Shown here: in pieces, positions 8,274-16,600 of the stretch | How positions within the stretch are numbered: the first letter of the stretch is position 1 | Layout of the letters: every line of letters starts with the position of its first letter | Assembly: GCA_964387025.1 (NCBI GenBank) | Contig: CAYLUZ010000006.1 | Span: 248,001 to 312,000 of the forward strand | Direction: 5' to 3' | Origin: PNON01 sp964387025 | Lineage (GTDB): Bacteria; Chloroflexota; Anaerolineae; Anaerolineales; Anaerolineaceae | Length of the DNA: 64,000 bases | Made by a program: the position numbers and the translations under genes | The notes under the pieces: generated by a model | What the model was told of the DNA's origin: nothing | Seen by the model: only the letters and a program-made list of their open reading frames with translations | Databases searched by the model: none

Positions 8274-8930
8274 ATGGTGAAAAAAATGTTTATTGCATTA
8301 ACTAGAATTCTAATAATCTTATTGTCAACAACATTAATCTTAGCTGCTGCAGCAAGGATATATATTGTTATTTCAACCCATAGGTATATCCTTCAACTCA
8401 ACGAACAACCGGAAACTCAGGTAGCTCTTGTTTTTGGTGCAGGTCTTCGCAGGGATGGCTCTCCAACTGCCATATTGAGAGACAGAGTACAAAGTGCAGT
8501 TGAATTATACAAATCCGGAAAAGTAAAAAAACTGCTCATGAGCGGAGACAATAGTAATTTAGATTACAACGAACCAGGGGCAATGCGGGAATATGCTCTC
8601 AGCCTGGGAGTCCCTGAAAATGACATAGTTTTGGATTATGCGGGACGCCGAACTTACGATACATGCTATCGTGCGTTGTATATTTTTGGAATCAAAAGCG
8701 CAATATTGGTCACCCAGCCCTTCCATCTACCCCGGGCAGTCTACACATGCCGTAATCTGGGGATAGAAGCAACCGGGTTTGCAGCGGAAAACATCACTTA
8801 CCGAAAAAGCTCCCAACTCTACTGGAATATGCGTGAGATTGCTGCTATGTTGGTCTCGACTATTGAGGTCAGCATAACTCATCCTGTTCCTGTCCTAGGT
8901 GTTAAAGAAACCATATTTCCGGAGGATTAA
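8274..8930 (+). CDS. SanA/YdcF-like DUF218 membrane protein
   Basis: This 218-aa protein has an N-terminal membrane anchor (about residues 7-28) followed by a DUF218 domain. Family signatures are VFGAGLRRDGSPTAILRDRV near residue 52, LLMSGDN near 88, the YDTCYRA region near 125 and VTQPFHLPRA near 144. Escherichia coli SanA and YdcF belong here. SanA affects envelope permeability and vancomycin exclusion, and the biochemical activity of the family is unsettled. No Shine-Dalgarno precedes ATG 8274, and a promoter six bases upstream suggests a leaderless mRNA. An internal ATG at 8286 has GGTGA upstream and is the alternative start. Confidence 0.82.
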   Translation: MVKKMFIALTRILIILLSTTLILAAAARIYIVISTHRYILQLNEQPETQVALVFGAGLRRDGSPTAILRDRVQSAVELYKSGKVKKLLMSGDNSNLDYNEPGAMREYALSLGVPENDIVLDYAGRRTYDTCYRALYIFGIKSAILVTQPFHLPRAVYTCRNLGIEATGFAAENITYRKSSQLYWNMREIAAMLVSTIEVSITHPVPVLGVKETIFPED

Positions 8931-8948
8931 TCTACGGCATGAACCTTG

Positions 8949-8978
8949 CAATAATTAGATCAATCAACCTAATTATTG
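8949..8978 (+). terminator. AT-rich hairpin after the SanA-like gene
   Basis: CAATAATTAG (8949-8958) and CTAATTATTG (8969-8978) form a 10-bp stem followed by a T-rich but interrupted stretch. It is weak as a terminator because the stem is mostly A-T. Confidence 0.4.
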
Positions 8979-8997
8979 TGTTTACTATTTAATAAAT

Positions 8998-9576
8998 ATG
9001 GAACGTGAACAAGCATTAGCAATCGTAAAACAATATGTCAAAAGCCCCGGGCTGATCAATCATATGCTGTCAGTCGAGGCAGTCATGCGATATTATGCAA
9101 AAACATTAAACGAGGATATTGAACAGTGGGGATTGACAGGATTACTGCATGATTTTGACTGGGAGATACACCCTACCGCAGAATTACATCCTGCTGCTGG
9201 TGCTGAGATATTACGATCCCTGGGGGTTGAAGATGTGATCATTCATGCCATATTGAGCCACGGTTCAAACTTGGGTATACCAAGGGTGACCAATTTGGAA
9301 AAATACTTGAGTGGCTGTGATGAAATAACCGGACTGGTTACAGCTGTTGCCCTTGTTCGACCTTCCAGGTCATTATATGACCTGACAGCCTCATCCGTGA
9401 AGAAAAAATGGAAAGATAAAGCTTTTGCAGCTGGAACAAACCGTGAGGAAATGGAAGCAGGGACAATGGAATGCGGTTTGGACCTCTGGCAGCATGTCGA
9501 TAATGTGATCCTGGCGATGAGGACGATTGCCCCTGAGCTTGGATTGGAAGGCAACCTGAAACCTGATGGGCAATAA
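8998..9576 (+). CDS. HD-domain phosphohydrolase
   Basis: This 192-aa protein keeps the metal-binding histidine/aspartate pattern of HD hydrolases: H22 in NHMLSVEAVM, the HD pair in GLLHDFDWE near residue 52, and further histidines in HPAAGAEIL and AILSHG. It matches small stand-alone HDIG-type proteins, whose substrates (nucleotides or other phosphoesters) are rarely known. The second half, SRSLYDLTASSVKKKWKDKAF, is typical of the group. No clear Shine-Dalgarno precedes ATG 8998. A glycosidase-like gene follows 21 bp downstream. Confidence 0.8.
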   Translation: MEREQALAIVKQYVKSPGLINHMLSVEAVMRYYAKTLNEDIEQWGLTGLLHDFDWEIHPTAELHPAAGAEILRSLGVEDVIIHAILSHGSNLGIPRVTNLEKYLSGCDEITGLVTAVALVRPSRSLYDLTASSVKKKWKDKAFAAGTNREEMEAGTMECGLDLWQHVDNVILAMRTIAPELGLEGNLKPDGQ

Positions 9577-9597
9577 AATAGATCGGATAGGTGAATA

Positions 9598-10692
9598 ATG
9601 GGAATATCAGGTAAAGGCTTCTTTATATGGAAAGTACCCAGTTGTGAAAACGGGAATCCATCATATATTGCCGCACGAGCGGTTGAATCAAAATTCACAC
9701 ATGTCCTTATTAAAATTGCTGATGGTATCGCTTTATCAAATTATGATACTGTAAAGAAAATTGATTATATTGCCCCGGTCGTTACCGCTCTCCGCGCAAA
9801 AGGAATCCAGGTCTGGGGTTGGCATTATGTTTATGGTGATGATCCAATACAGGAAGCACGCCTGGCAGCCCAACGAGTTAATGCATATAAGTTAGATGGC
9901 TATGTCATTGATGCTGAAATTCAATACAAACAACCCGGAAAATCAACTGCAGCCAAGAGCTTCATGACAGAATTGCGTAAATATTTGCCAAACACATTGG
10001 TTGCATTAAGTACCTATCGATACCCAAGCTATCATATGGAGTTTCCTTTCAATTCCTTTTTGGATAAATGCAATTATGCTATGCCGCAGGTCTATTTTGA
10101 ACAGGCGCATAACCCTGACGAGCAACTCTTACGCTGTATTCAGGAATACAGGACTCTGGTTACTCCCCGCACTATCATTCCGACCGGGCCAACTTATAAA
10201 GCAGGTTCGTGGGGACCGACAGAAAAAGATATTAATCTGTTTATGAAGACTGCGGTAAGGCAAAACCTGCCCGGGGTCAATTTTTTCAGTTGGGATGAGT
10301 GCCGCAGAGACTTGAGTTCGGTTTGGAATACCATAGGTAGTTTTGTCTGGGGTAGTACACCTGTCCTTGATTTCCCTGACCAATTCATTGCCGCATTAAA
10401 TTCGCACAATGCAGATACAGTTGCTGCAATGTATGGAACGACCGCAGTCCAAATCACACCAGCTCGCACCATTCAAGGATCGGAAGCCATTCGAAGCTGG
10501 TATGAAGGATTATTTAATCAGATTCTTCCAAACGCTGTGTTTACTTTGATCGGTTCTTCCGGTACCGGGTCCACCCGCCACATCAATTGGAGCTGCACAT
10601 CAACACGCGGATCCATTCAAAATGGCAGCGATACATTCGGTTTGGTTAACGACAAAATTTCTTACCATTACAGCTTTTATAAACTTCCCTGA
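9598..10692 (+). CDS. Glycoside hydrolase-like TIM-barrel protein with C-terminal NTF2-like domain
   Basis: The protein has 364 aa. Residues about 1-240 look like a GH25/DUF4015-like TIM barrel: FFIWKVPSCENG at the start, HVLIKIADG, VWGWHYVYG, the acidic YVIDAEIQY near residue 103, YAMPQVYFEQ and FFSWDEC. Residues about 255-364 look like a SnoaL/NTF2-like cone domain, with FIAALNSHNADTVAAMYG and IRSWYEGLF. No signal peptide is visible, so it is probably cytoplasmic or exported by another route. Substrate and activity are unknown, and catalysis by the D/E pair in the YVIDAE motif is inference. RBS is GGTGAATA before ATG 9598. It converges on gyrA with a 14-bp gap. Confidence 0.65.
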   Translation: MGISGKGFFIWKVPSCENGNPSYIAARAVESKFTHVLIKIADGIALSNYDTVKKIDYIAPVVTALRAKGIQVWGWHYVYGDDPIQEARLAAQRVNAYKLDGYVIDAEIQYKQPGKSTAAKSFMTELRKYLPNTLVALSTYRYPSYHMEFPFNSFLDKCNYAMPQVYFEQAHNPDEQLLRCIQEYRTLVTPRTIIPTGPTYKAGSWGPTEKDINLFMKTAVRQNLPGVNFFSWDECRRDLSSVWNTIGSFVWGSTPVLDFPDQFIAALNSHNADTVAAMYGTTAVQITPARTIQGSEAIRSWYEGLFNQILPNAVFTLIGSSGTGSTRHINWSCTSTRGSIQNGSDTFGLVNDKISYHYSFYKLP

Positions 10693-10706
10693 CTCTGACA
10701 ACCTGA

Positions 10707-13511
10707 TTAAGGTGTTTTCTTCGGTCTGCCCCGGCCTTTTTGCGGTTTACTGTCCGGTGGTGTCTTATCTATAGATTCCGTTTTTATGGATGAAATCTTA
10801 CGAGTGGTACCAACCCCTTGAAGTTTAGGACTTGTATTTTTCCTTTGACGTGCTGTTTTTTCAATCAGTTTCGGTTTCGTTACTTTTTTGGCCGACTTTG
10901 AAACAGTATTCGCTTTTGATAACTTAACATCCTTTTTCTTGGACTGAATTAATGCTTCTTTTTTCGAGCTTGATCTGGTTCTTTTTTCCGGCTTGAATAA
11001 TTCCAATTGCAGGTTGGTCTCATCTTTCGCAGGACCTTTTCCAGCTACAGAATCCCCCTTTGGATTTTTCGTCTTTTTTCCGACCCCATCCCAGATGGTT
11101 GTAATGCCAATAACTTGGTCGCCTGGTTTAACTTCCATCACCATCTTCCCCTGAGCCGCCCTACCTGCCTGTGGAATTTCATCTATTTTTTTAGATTTAG
11201 AAATGGATTTCATGAAGTGAACAATGAATTTATCAGAGTTATCACCTACCACCAAACCAGCAATATGTTTTCCGGGTGTCATTTTCCAACCAATTACACC
11301 CATTCCATATCTACCCTGGGTCGGATAATCCTTGGCAGGTGTTCGCTTCGCCCTGCCATCTGTTGTTAACAAAACCACAGCATGATCTTTATTGATGCAA
11401 GAGATATTGACCACTTCATCGCCTACACCAAGTTTAATTCCTGCCACCCCTGCAGCGACCAACCCTATGGGTCGCACTTCATCTTCATTGAATCGAATAC
11501 AGAATCCTTTACTAGTTGCCAGTATGAAATCTGAAATTCCGTTGCTCTGCAGGACCCAACCCAGGATATCTCCCTCGTTGACCTTGCAAAGTTGAAATGT
11601 CTGGGCAGAGGGACCAGGTAAATCTGTCGCCCCGGATTTTTTCAACATACCAGCCCTTGTTACTGTGGTGATGAAAGTTGAGTCATTGAGCTGGCTTTTT
11701 TGCGGCAGAGAGAAGATCGATGCCAGGTTATCATCCGGATTCAAGGCTGAGATCTTATGGACCGGTGTCCCTTCTGAAATTTGTGCTGCTTCTGGAACAG
11801 AATGTACCGGAATAGCTGCTGCTCTTCCAGTATCGGTCACAAGGTAAAGTGTATGGTGTGTGTCACATTTCAATAACCATTCCGGGGCGTCCTTACCGGA
11901 CATCCAGGGAGAAGTAGAGGCATTTGACCGAGCGATCTCACCTGCTTCATTTACCCCAATCCAAACTTCTTCAGAATCCATTAGGTCAGTGACTGTCAAC
12001 ATTTGAGACAGACTTCCACCTTCCTTCATCCCGATGATGTTCGTTTTACGTTTATCGGCAAAACTCTTCTGAATTTCGGCTAATTCCTCGGCAACCTTTT
12101 GCCTGATCTTTTCTGGTGTATTTAACAGATCTTCAAGCATTCGAATGGTTTGTGTAACCTCACGGTACTCGTCTTCGATCTTTTTTCGTTCCAGTGCAGC
12201 CAATCGCTTCAATGGCATATCCAAAATTGCCTGTGCCTGGATATCTGATAGCGAATATTTCTTGATCAATCTTTCTTTTGCCTCTTCAGTGTCTGATGAG
12301 TTACGAATCAGCTTAATGATCTCATCCAGGTATTTGATGGCTATGCGCAATCCCTCCAGGATGTGAGCCCGCTGTCGCGCTTTATCCAGCTCAAATTCAC
12401 TCTTTCGTTGGATCACAACCAAACGATGATCCAGAAATACCTTTAATGTTTGCTTCAAGGTTAATAGTCGGGGTTCTCCACCCACAAGAGCCAGCAATGC
12501 TATACCAAAGGTCGTTTGCATGGATGTGCGTTTATAAAGGTTCCTAAGTACAACTTCCGGATCGATCGATTTGTTGAGTTCGATCACAACTCGCAATCCA
12601 TGCCTGTCAGATTCATCTCTCAGGTCAACCACCCCATCCATATTGCCGGCTCTGACCAATTCAGCGATCTTTTCGATCAGCGAAGATTTATTGACCATGT
12701 ACGGTAATTCTGTGATGATGATCCTATTTTTTCCCCTGTCCATTTCCTCCAAATGAGCCCTGGCCTGGATGATCACTTTTCCCCTGCCAGAGCCATAGAT
12801 ACTAGCCAATCCCTCTCCAGCCGGATCTTGAATGATCACCCCGCCAGTTGGAAAGTCTGGTCCCTTGATAAACTTCATCAGGTCTTCAACAGTCACATCG
12901 TCAAGCAGATTCCAGTGTTGAAGCATGTATATGAGGGCATCCATTACTTCACCCAGGTTATGAGGCGGTATGTTTGTAGCCATACCCACCGCAATCCCGG
13001 TTGCACCATTTACCAACAGGTTCGGGAAAGCAGCCGGAAGGACATCCGGTTCCATCAAAGTCCCATCAAAGTTTCGTGAGAAATCAACAGTATTCTTTTC
13101 GATTTGTCTCAACATCTCGATGGATGCTTGAGTCAACTTGGCTTCTGTATAACGCATAGCCGCGGGGGGATCACCATCAACGCTGCCAAAATTCCCCTGC
13201 CCATCCACTAGTAAACAACGCATGGAAAAGTCCTGAGCCATGCGTGCCATAGCTTCGTACACGGCCATATCCCCATGCGGGTGATACTTTCCTAATACTT
13301 CACCAACGATACGGGCTGATTTTTTATAAACCGAATTGTTGTTTAATCCCAGGTCATACATGGCATAGAGTATTCTACGCTGCACAGGTTTCAATCCATC
13401 GCGGGCGTCCGGCAGTGCGCGAGATACGATCACGCTCATTGCATAGTCAAGATAGGATTGCTGCATTTCCTGGTCAATATCGATTCGGCGAACCTGGTTT
13501 GGTGTAGTCAT
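10707..13511 (-). CDS. gyrA: DNA gyrase/topoisomerase IV subunit A with basic AT-hook-like tail
   Basis: The breakage-reunion subunit of a type IIA topoisomerase has 934 aa from ATG 13511. That start is chosen because AGAGAG precedes it; an in-frame ATG at 13532 lacks an RBS. It has the catalytic tyrosine in AAMRYTEAKL, the QRRILYAMYDLG segment and a six-bladed C-terminal domain. The canonical GyrA box (QRRGGKG) is not obvious; TQGRYGMGV and AGRAAQGK look like degenerate blade motifs, so a ParC-type function cannot be excluded. The quinolone region reads HPHGDMAVYEAMARMAQ: Met replaces the usual Ser and Glu replaces Asp. A 121-residue Lys/Ser-rich tail ends in GRGRPKK, an AT-hook-like core. 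gyrB is not adjacent. It has its own promoter at 13570-13598. Confidence 0.9.
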   Translation of the reverse strand: MTTPNQVRRIDIDQEMQQSYLDYAMSVIVSRALPDARDGLKPVQRRILYAMYDLGLNNNSVYKKSARIVGEVLGKYHPHGDMAVYEAMARMAQDFSMRCLLVDGQGNFGSVDGDPPAAMRYTEAKLTQASIEMLRQIEKNTVDFSRNFDGTLMEPDVLPAAFPNLLVNGATGIAVGMATNIPPHNLGEVMDALIYMLQHWNLLDDVTVEDLMKFIKGPDFPTGGVIIQDPAGEGLASIYGSGRGKVIIQARAHLEEMDRGKNRIIITELPYMVNKSSLIEKIAELVRAGNMDGVVDLRDESDRHGLRVVIELNKSIDPEVVLRNLYKRTSMQTTFGIALLALVGGEPRLLTLKQTLKVFLDHRLVVIQRKSEFELDKARQRAHILEGLRIAIKYLDEIIKLIRNSSDTEEAKERLIKKYSLSDIQAQAILDMPLKRLAALERKKIEDEYREVTQTIRMLEDLLNTPEKIRQKVAEELAEIQKSFADKRKTNIIGMKEGGSLSQMLTVTDLMDSEEVWIGVNEAGEIARSNASTSPWMSGKDAPEWLLKCDTHHTLYLVTDTGRAAAIPVHSVPEAAQISEGTPVHKISALNPDDNLASIFSLPQKSQLNDSTFITTVTRAGMLKKSGATDLPGPSAQTFQLCKVNEGDILGWVLQSNGISDFILATSKGFCIRFNEDEVRPIGLVAAGVAGIKLGVGDEVVNISCINKDHAVVLLTTDGRAKRTPAKDYPTQGRYGMGVIGWKMTPGKHIAGLVVGDNSDKFIVHFMKSISKSKKIDEIPQAGRAAQGKMVMEVKPGDQVIGITTIWDGVGKKTKNPKGDSVAGKGPAKDETNLQLELFKPEKRTRSSSKKEALIQSKKKDVKLSKANTVSKSAKKVTKPKLIEKTARQRKNTSPKLQGVGTTRKISSIKTESIDKTPPDSKPQKGRGRPKKTP

Positions 13512-13569
13512 ATTCTCTCTTTTACTGAACATAAATAATTATGAGGATAATTTAAAGTTAACAATAATA

Positions 13570-13598
13570 ATCTTAAGAGTATTTATATCACCGGTCAA
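13570..13598 (-). promoter_or_regulatory. Sigma70-type promoter of gyrA
   Basis: On the minus strand TTGACC (13598-13593) and TAAGAT (13575-13570) are separated by 17 bases, downstream of the rpoC terminator. The predicted leader is about 50 bases if translation starts at 13511. Confidence 0.6.
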
Positions 13599-13614
13599 GA
13601 AATCTGGTCATGAA

Positions 13615-13642
13615 AAGACCCCGTCAAATTGACCGGGGTCTT
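13615..13642 (-). terminator. Intrinsic terminator of rpoC
   Basis: A 9-bp GC-rich stem, AAGACCCCG/CGGGGTCTT, with a short TCA/TGA inner pairing lies 19 bases past the rpoC stop. On the minus strand the second arm runs into TTTT. Confidence 0.75.
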
Positions 13643-13660
13643 GTATTAAATCACTCCATA

Positions 13661-16600
13661 TTATTCAGCAATGGGTAGTTCTAATACTGGTGCCACTGTT
13701 TCCTCGGATTCTTCCGGGTAGCCTTGTAAACCCAGTGCTTTTGCTGCATCGAATCCAGAACCGGCTGGAATAAGCTTTCCGATGATTACATTTTCTTTCA
13801 AACCGATCAATGGATCCTCGGTGGAAGCGATTGCTGCTCCGGCTAAAACCTTGATCGTATGCTGGAATGAAGCTGCAGAAAGGAATGAATCAGTACTGAG
13901 GGAAGCTTTCGTTACACCCAGCAAAATCTCTGAGTACCGGGCAATTTGTTTACCCTGAACAGTAAGTTCCTCATTCACTTTCTTGATTTCCAATCTGTCC
14001 ACGAGGTCCAATGGCAGATATGGGGTATCTCCCGGTCGACGAACTTGAACTTTACCAAGCATTTTGCGGATAATTACCTCAAAATGCTTATCATTAATAT
14101 TTTGTCCCTGAGACCGATACACTTTTTGGATCTCGTTCATTAAGTATTTCTGGCAAGCATCGCGTCCTTTAATCTGAAGGATCATATGCGGGTTGAGCGA
14201 ACCTTCAGTGATTTGCTGGCCAGCTTCCACATGGTCGCCATCTTTAATGATCAATCGTGCTGTGGAAGGAATTTCATACTCACCATTTTCCTTCTGTTCG
14301 TAAGAAACGATCACGGTTCGACCTTCAATTCTTACCCGGCCGGAATGTGTAGTGGTGATCGTTGCATCATTCAGAGCGGCAACCAAACCGCCAATTTCGA
14401 TCTGGGTAGCATCTTCTACAGCAATGGTCCATTCTTCAGGGATGACATACTCGTCTGAAACCATTTCGCTATTCTCTACACGAACTATGCGTAAATCTGC
14501 CATTTTTTCGTTCTGGAAGAAGTGGGCGACACCTTTGATTTCTGAAATGATCGCTTCACCTTTTGGCATTCTTCTGGCTTCGAATAATTCTTCTACACGA
14601 GGAAGACCGGTTGTAATATCGCCACCGGCTGCGACACCACCCGTATGGAATGTGCGCAACGTAAGCTGGGTACCAGGCTCACCAATGGACTGTGCTGCAA
14701 CAACACCAACAGCAGATCCGTGTTCAACAAGTGTCCCTCGACCCAGGTCCATACCATAGCATTTTTGGCAAATACCATGTGTTAATTCGCACATCAATGG
14801 TGAACGAACTTTTACTTCTTGTACGTTGGCTTCAGTGACCCGGCGCACCCTCTCACGGTCCAGAATCTCATCTCGTTCAACGAGCAACTCACCGGTATTT
14901 GGATTATAGATATTCGCAGCAGCCAATCTACCATATAGACGAACTCCCATAGGTTGACCTGCCACATCATCTTCCTTGCGGATAAATACACCTTCTTCAG
15001 TTCCACAGTCTTCCGTATTGACAATAATGTCCTGGGCAATATCCACCAGACGACGGGTCAAATACCCTGCATCAGCGGTACGAAGAGCTGTATCTGCCAG
15101 GCCTTTACGAGCACCATGCGTTGAGATGAAGTACTCAAGAGCAGTTAATCCTTCGCGGAAGTTTGAAATAATTGGTAGTGGGATGATGCGTCCTGAAGGA
15201 TCAGCCATCAAACCGCGCATACCTGCCAACTGTGAAATTGGACCAAATCCACCTTTGGTCGCTCCGGAATTTGCCATGACGGCAATGTTCCCGTTTGGAT
15301 CCATATAGTTGCGGACTGCATCACCAACCTGCTTGGTGGTCAACTGCCAGATCTCAATAACGCGTTCGTTCTGCTCCTGTTCGGTCAATAGACCACGGCG
15401 GAAATCTTTTTGAACATCTTCGACTTCACTCAATGATTTATTGATGATATCTGTTTTTTCCGGCGGAATGGTAATGTCTGCGACAGCGATCGTAGCGCCG
15501 GATACCATCGCATAATGGAAACCGATATCCTTAATGCGATCCGCGATTTCGGTTGTTACGTCCTGACCACAAATCTCATAAACGGTCGCTACCAGATCCT
15601 TCACTGCACCTTTTTCCAGTTCCTGATTGACGAACTGGATTTCCGGAGGCAAGATCCTATTGAATAATACACGTCCAACAGTAGAATTCAATATTCTGGT
15701 CTCCGCTTTCAACAAGCGGTTATTTTTGTCGTCATACCAGGTTTCCATTCGAATTCTTATCTTGGCATGTATTTCAACCTGGTCCAAACTATAGGCAAGT
15801 TCGACTTCATCCATATCTGCAAAAATTCGTCCATCGCCCTTGTGAGGCCGGTTATCTTCAACAGTCAAATAATACACACCCAGAACCATATCTTTGGAAG
15901 GAGAGATGATTGGTTCGCCATCAGCTGGTTTCAACAGGTTCTTTGATGCAAGCATCAAGGTACGAGCTTCATGGACAGCCTGATCGGATAACGGAACATG
16001 AACAGCCATCTGGTCGCCATCGAAGTCAGCATTGAAAGCCGTAGTCACCAGTGGGTGCAGTTGGATGGCACTTCCTTCGATGAGGACCGGTTCAAACGCC
16101 TGAATTCCCAAACGGTGCAGGGTCGGTGCACGGTTTAGCAGAACTGGGCGATCACCGATCACTTCTTCCAATACTTCCCACATTTCAGGCCGGTTGCGCT
16201 CAATAAACCGTCGTGCTCCTTTTACATTTGCAGCAAAATTATGCGATACAAGCCGGGAAATAACAAATGGTCGATACAATTCAAGTGCCATTGCTTTCGG
16301 CAAACCACACTGATAAAGTTTCAATTGCGGGCCAACGACAATTACCGAGCGTCCCGAATAGTCAACGCGTTTTCCAAGCAAGTTCCTGCGGAATCTACCT
16401 TTTTTACCTTTAAGCATATCGCTCAAGGATTTCAATTCTCTGCGTCCACGGCGGGAAAGTGCTTTCCCACGTTGTGAATTATCGACAAGGGAATCCACCG
16501 CTTCCTGGAGCATGCGTTTTTCATTACGAACGATAACATCAGGGGCACCAAGCTCCAGTAACCTTTTCAAACGGTTATTGCGATTTATTACACGTCGATA

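Noticed and set aside
14352..14759. 135-codon open frame on the plus strand inside rpoC
   Set aside because: It is antisense to the conserved second zinc region of beta', has no Shine-Dalgarno and no recognisable protein features.
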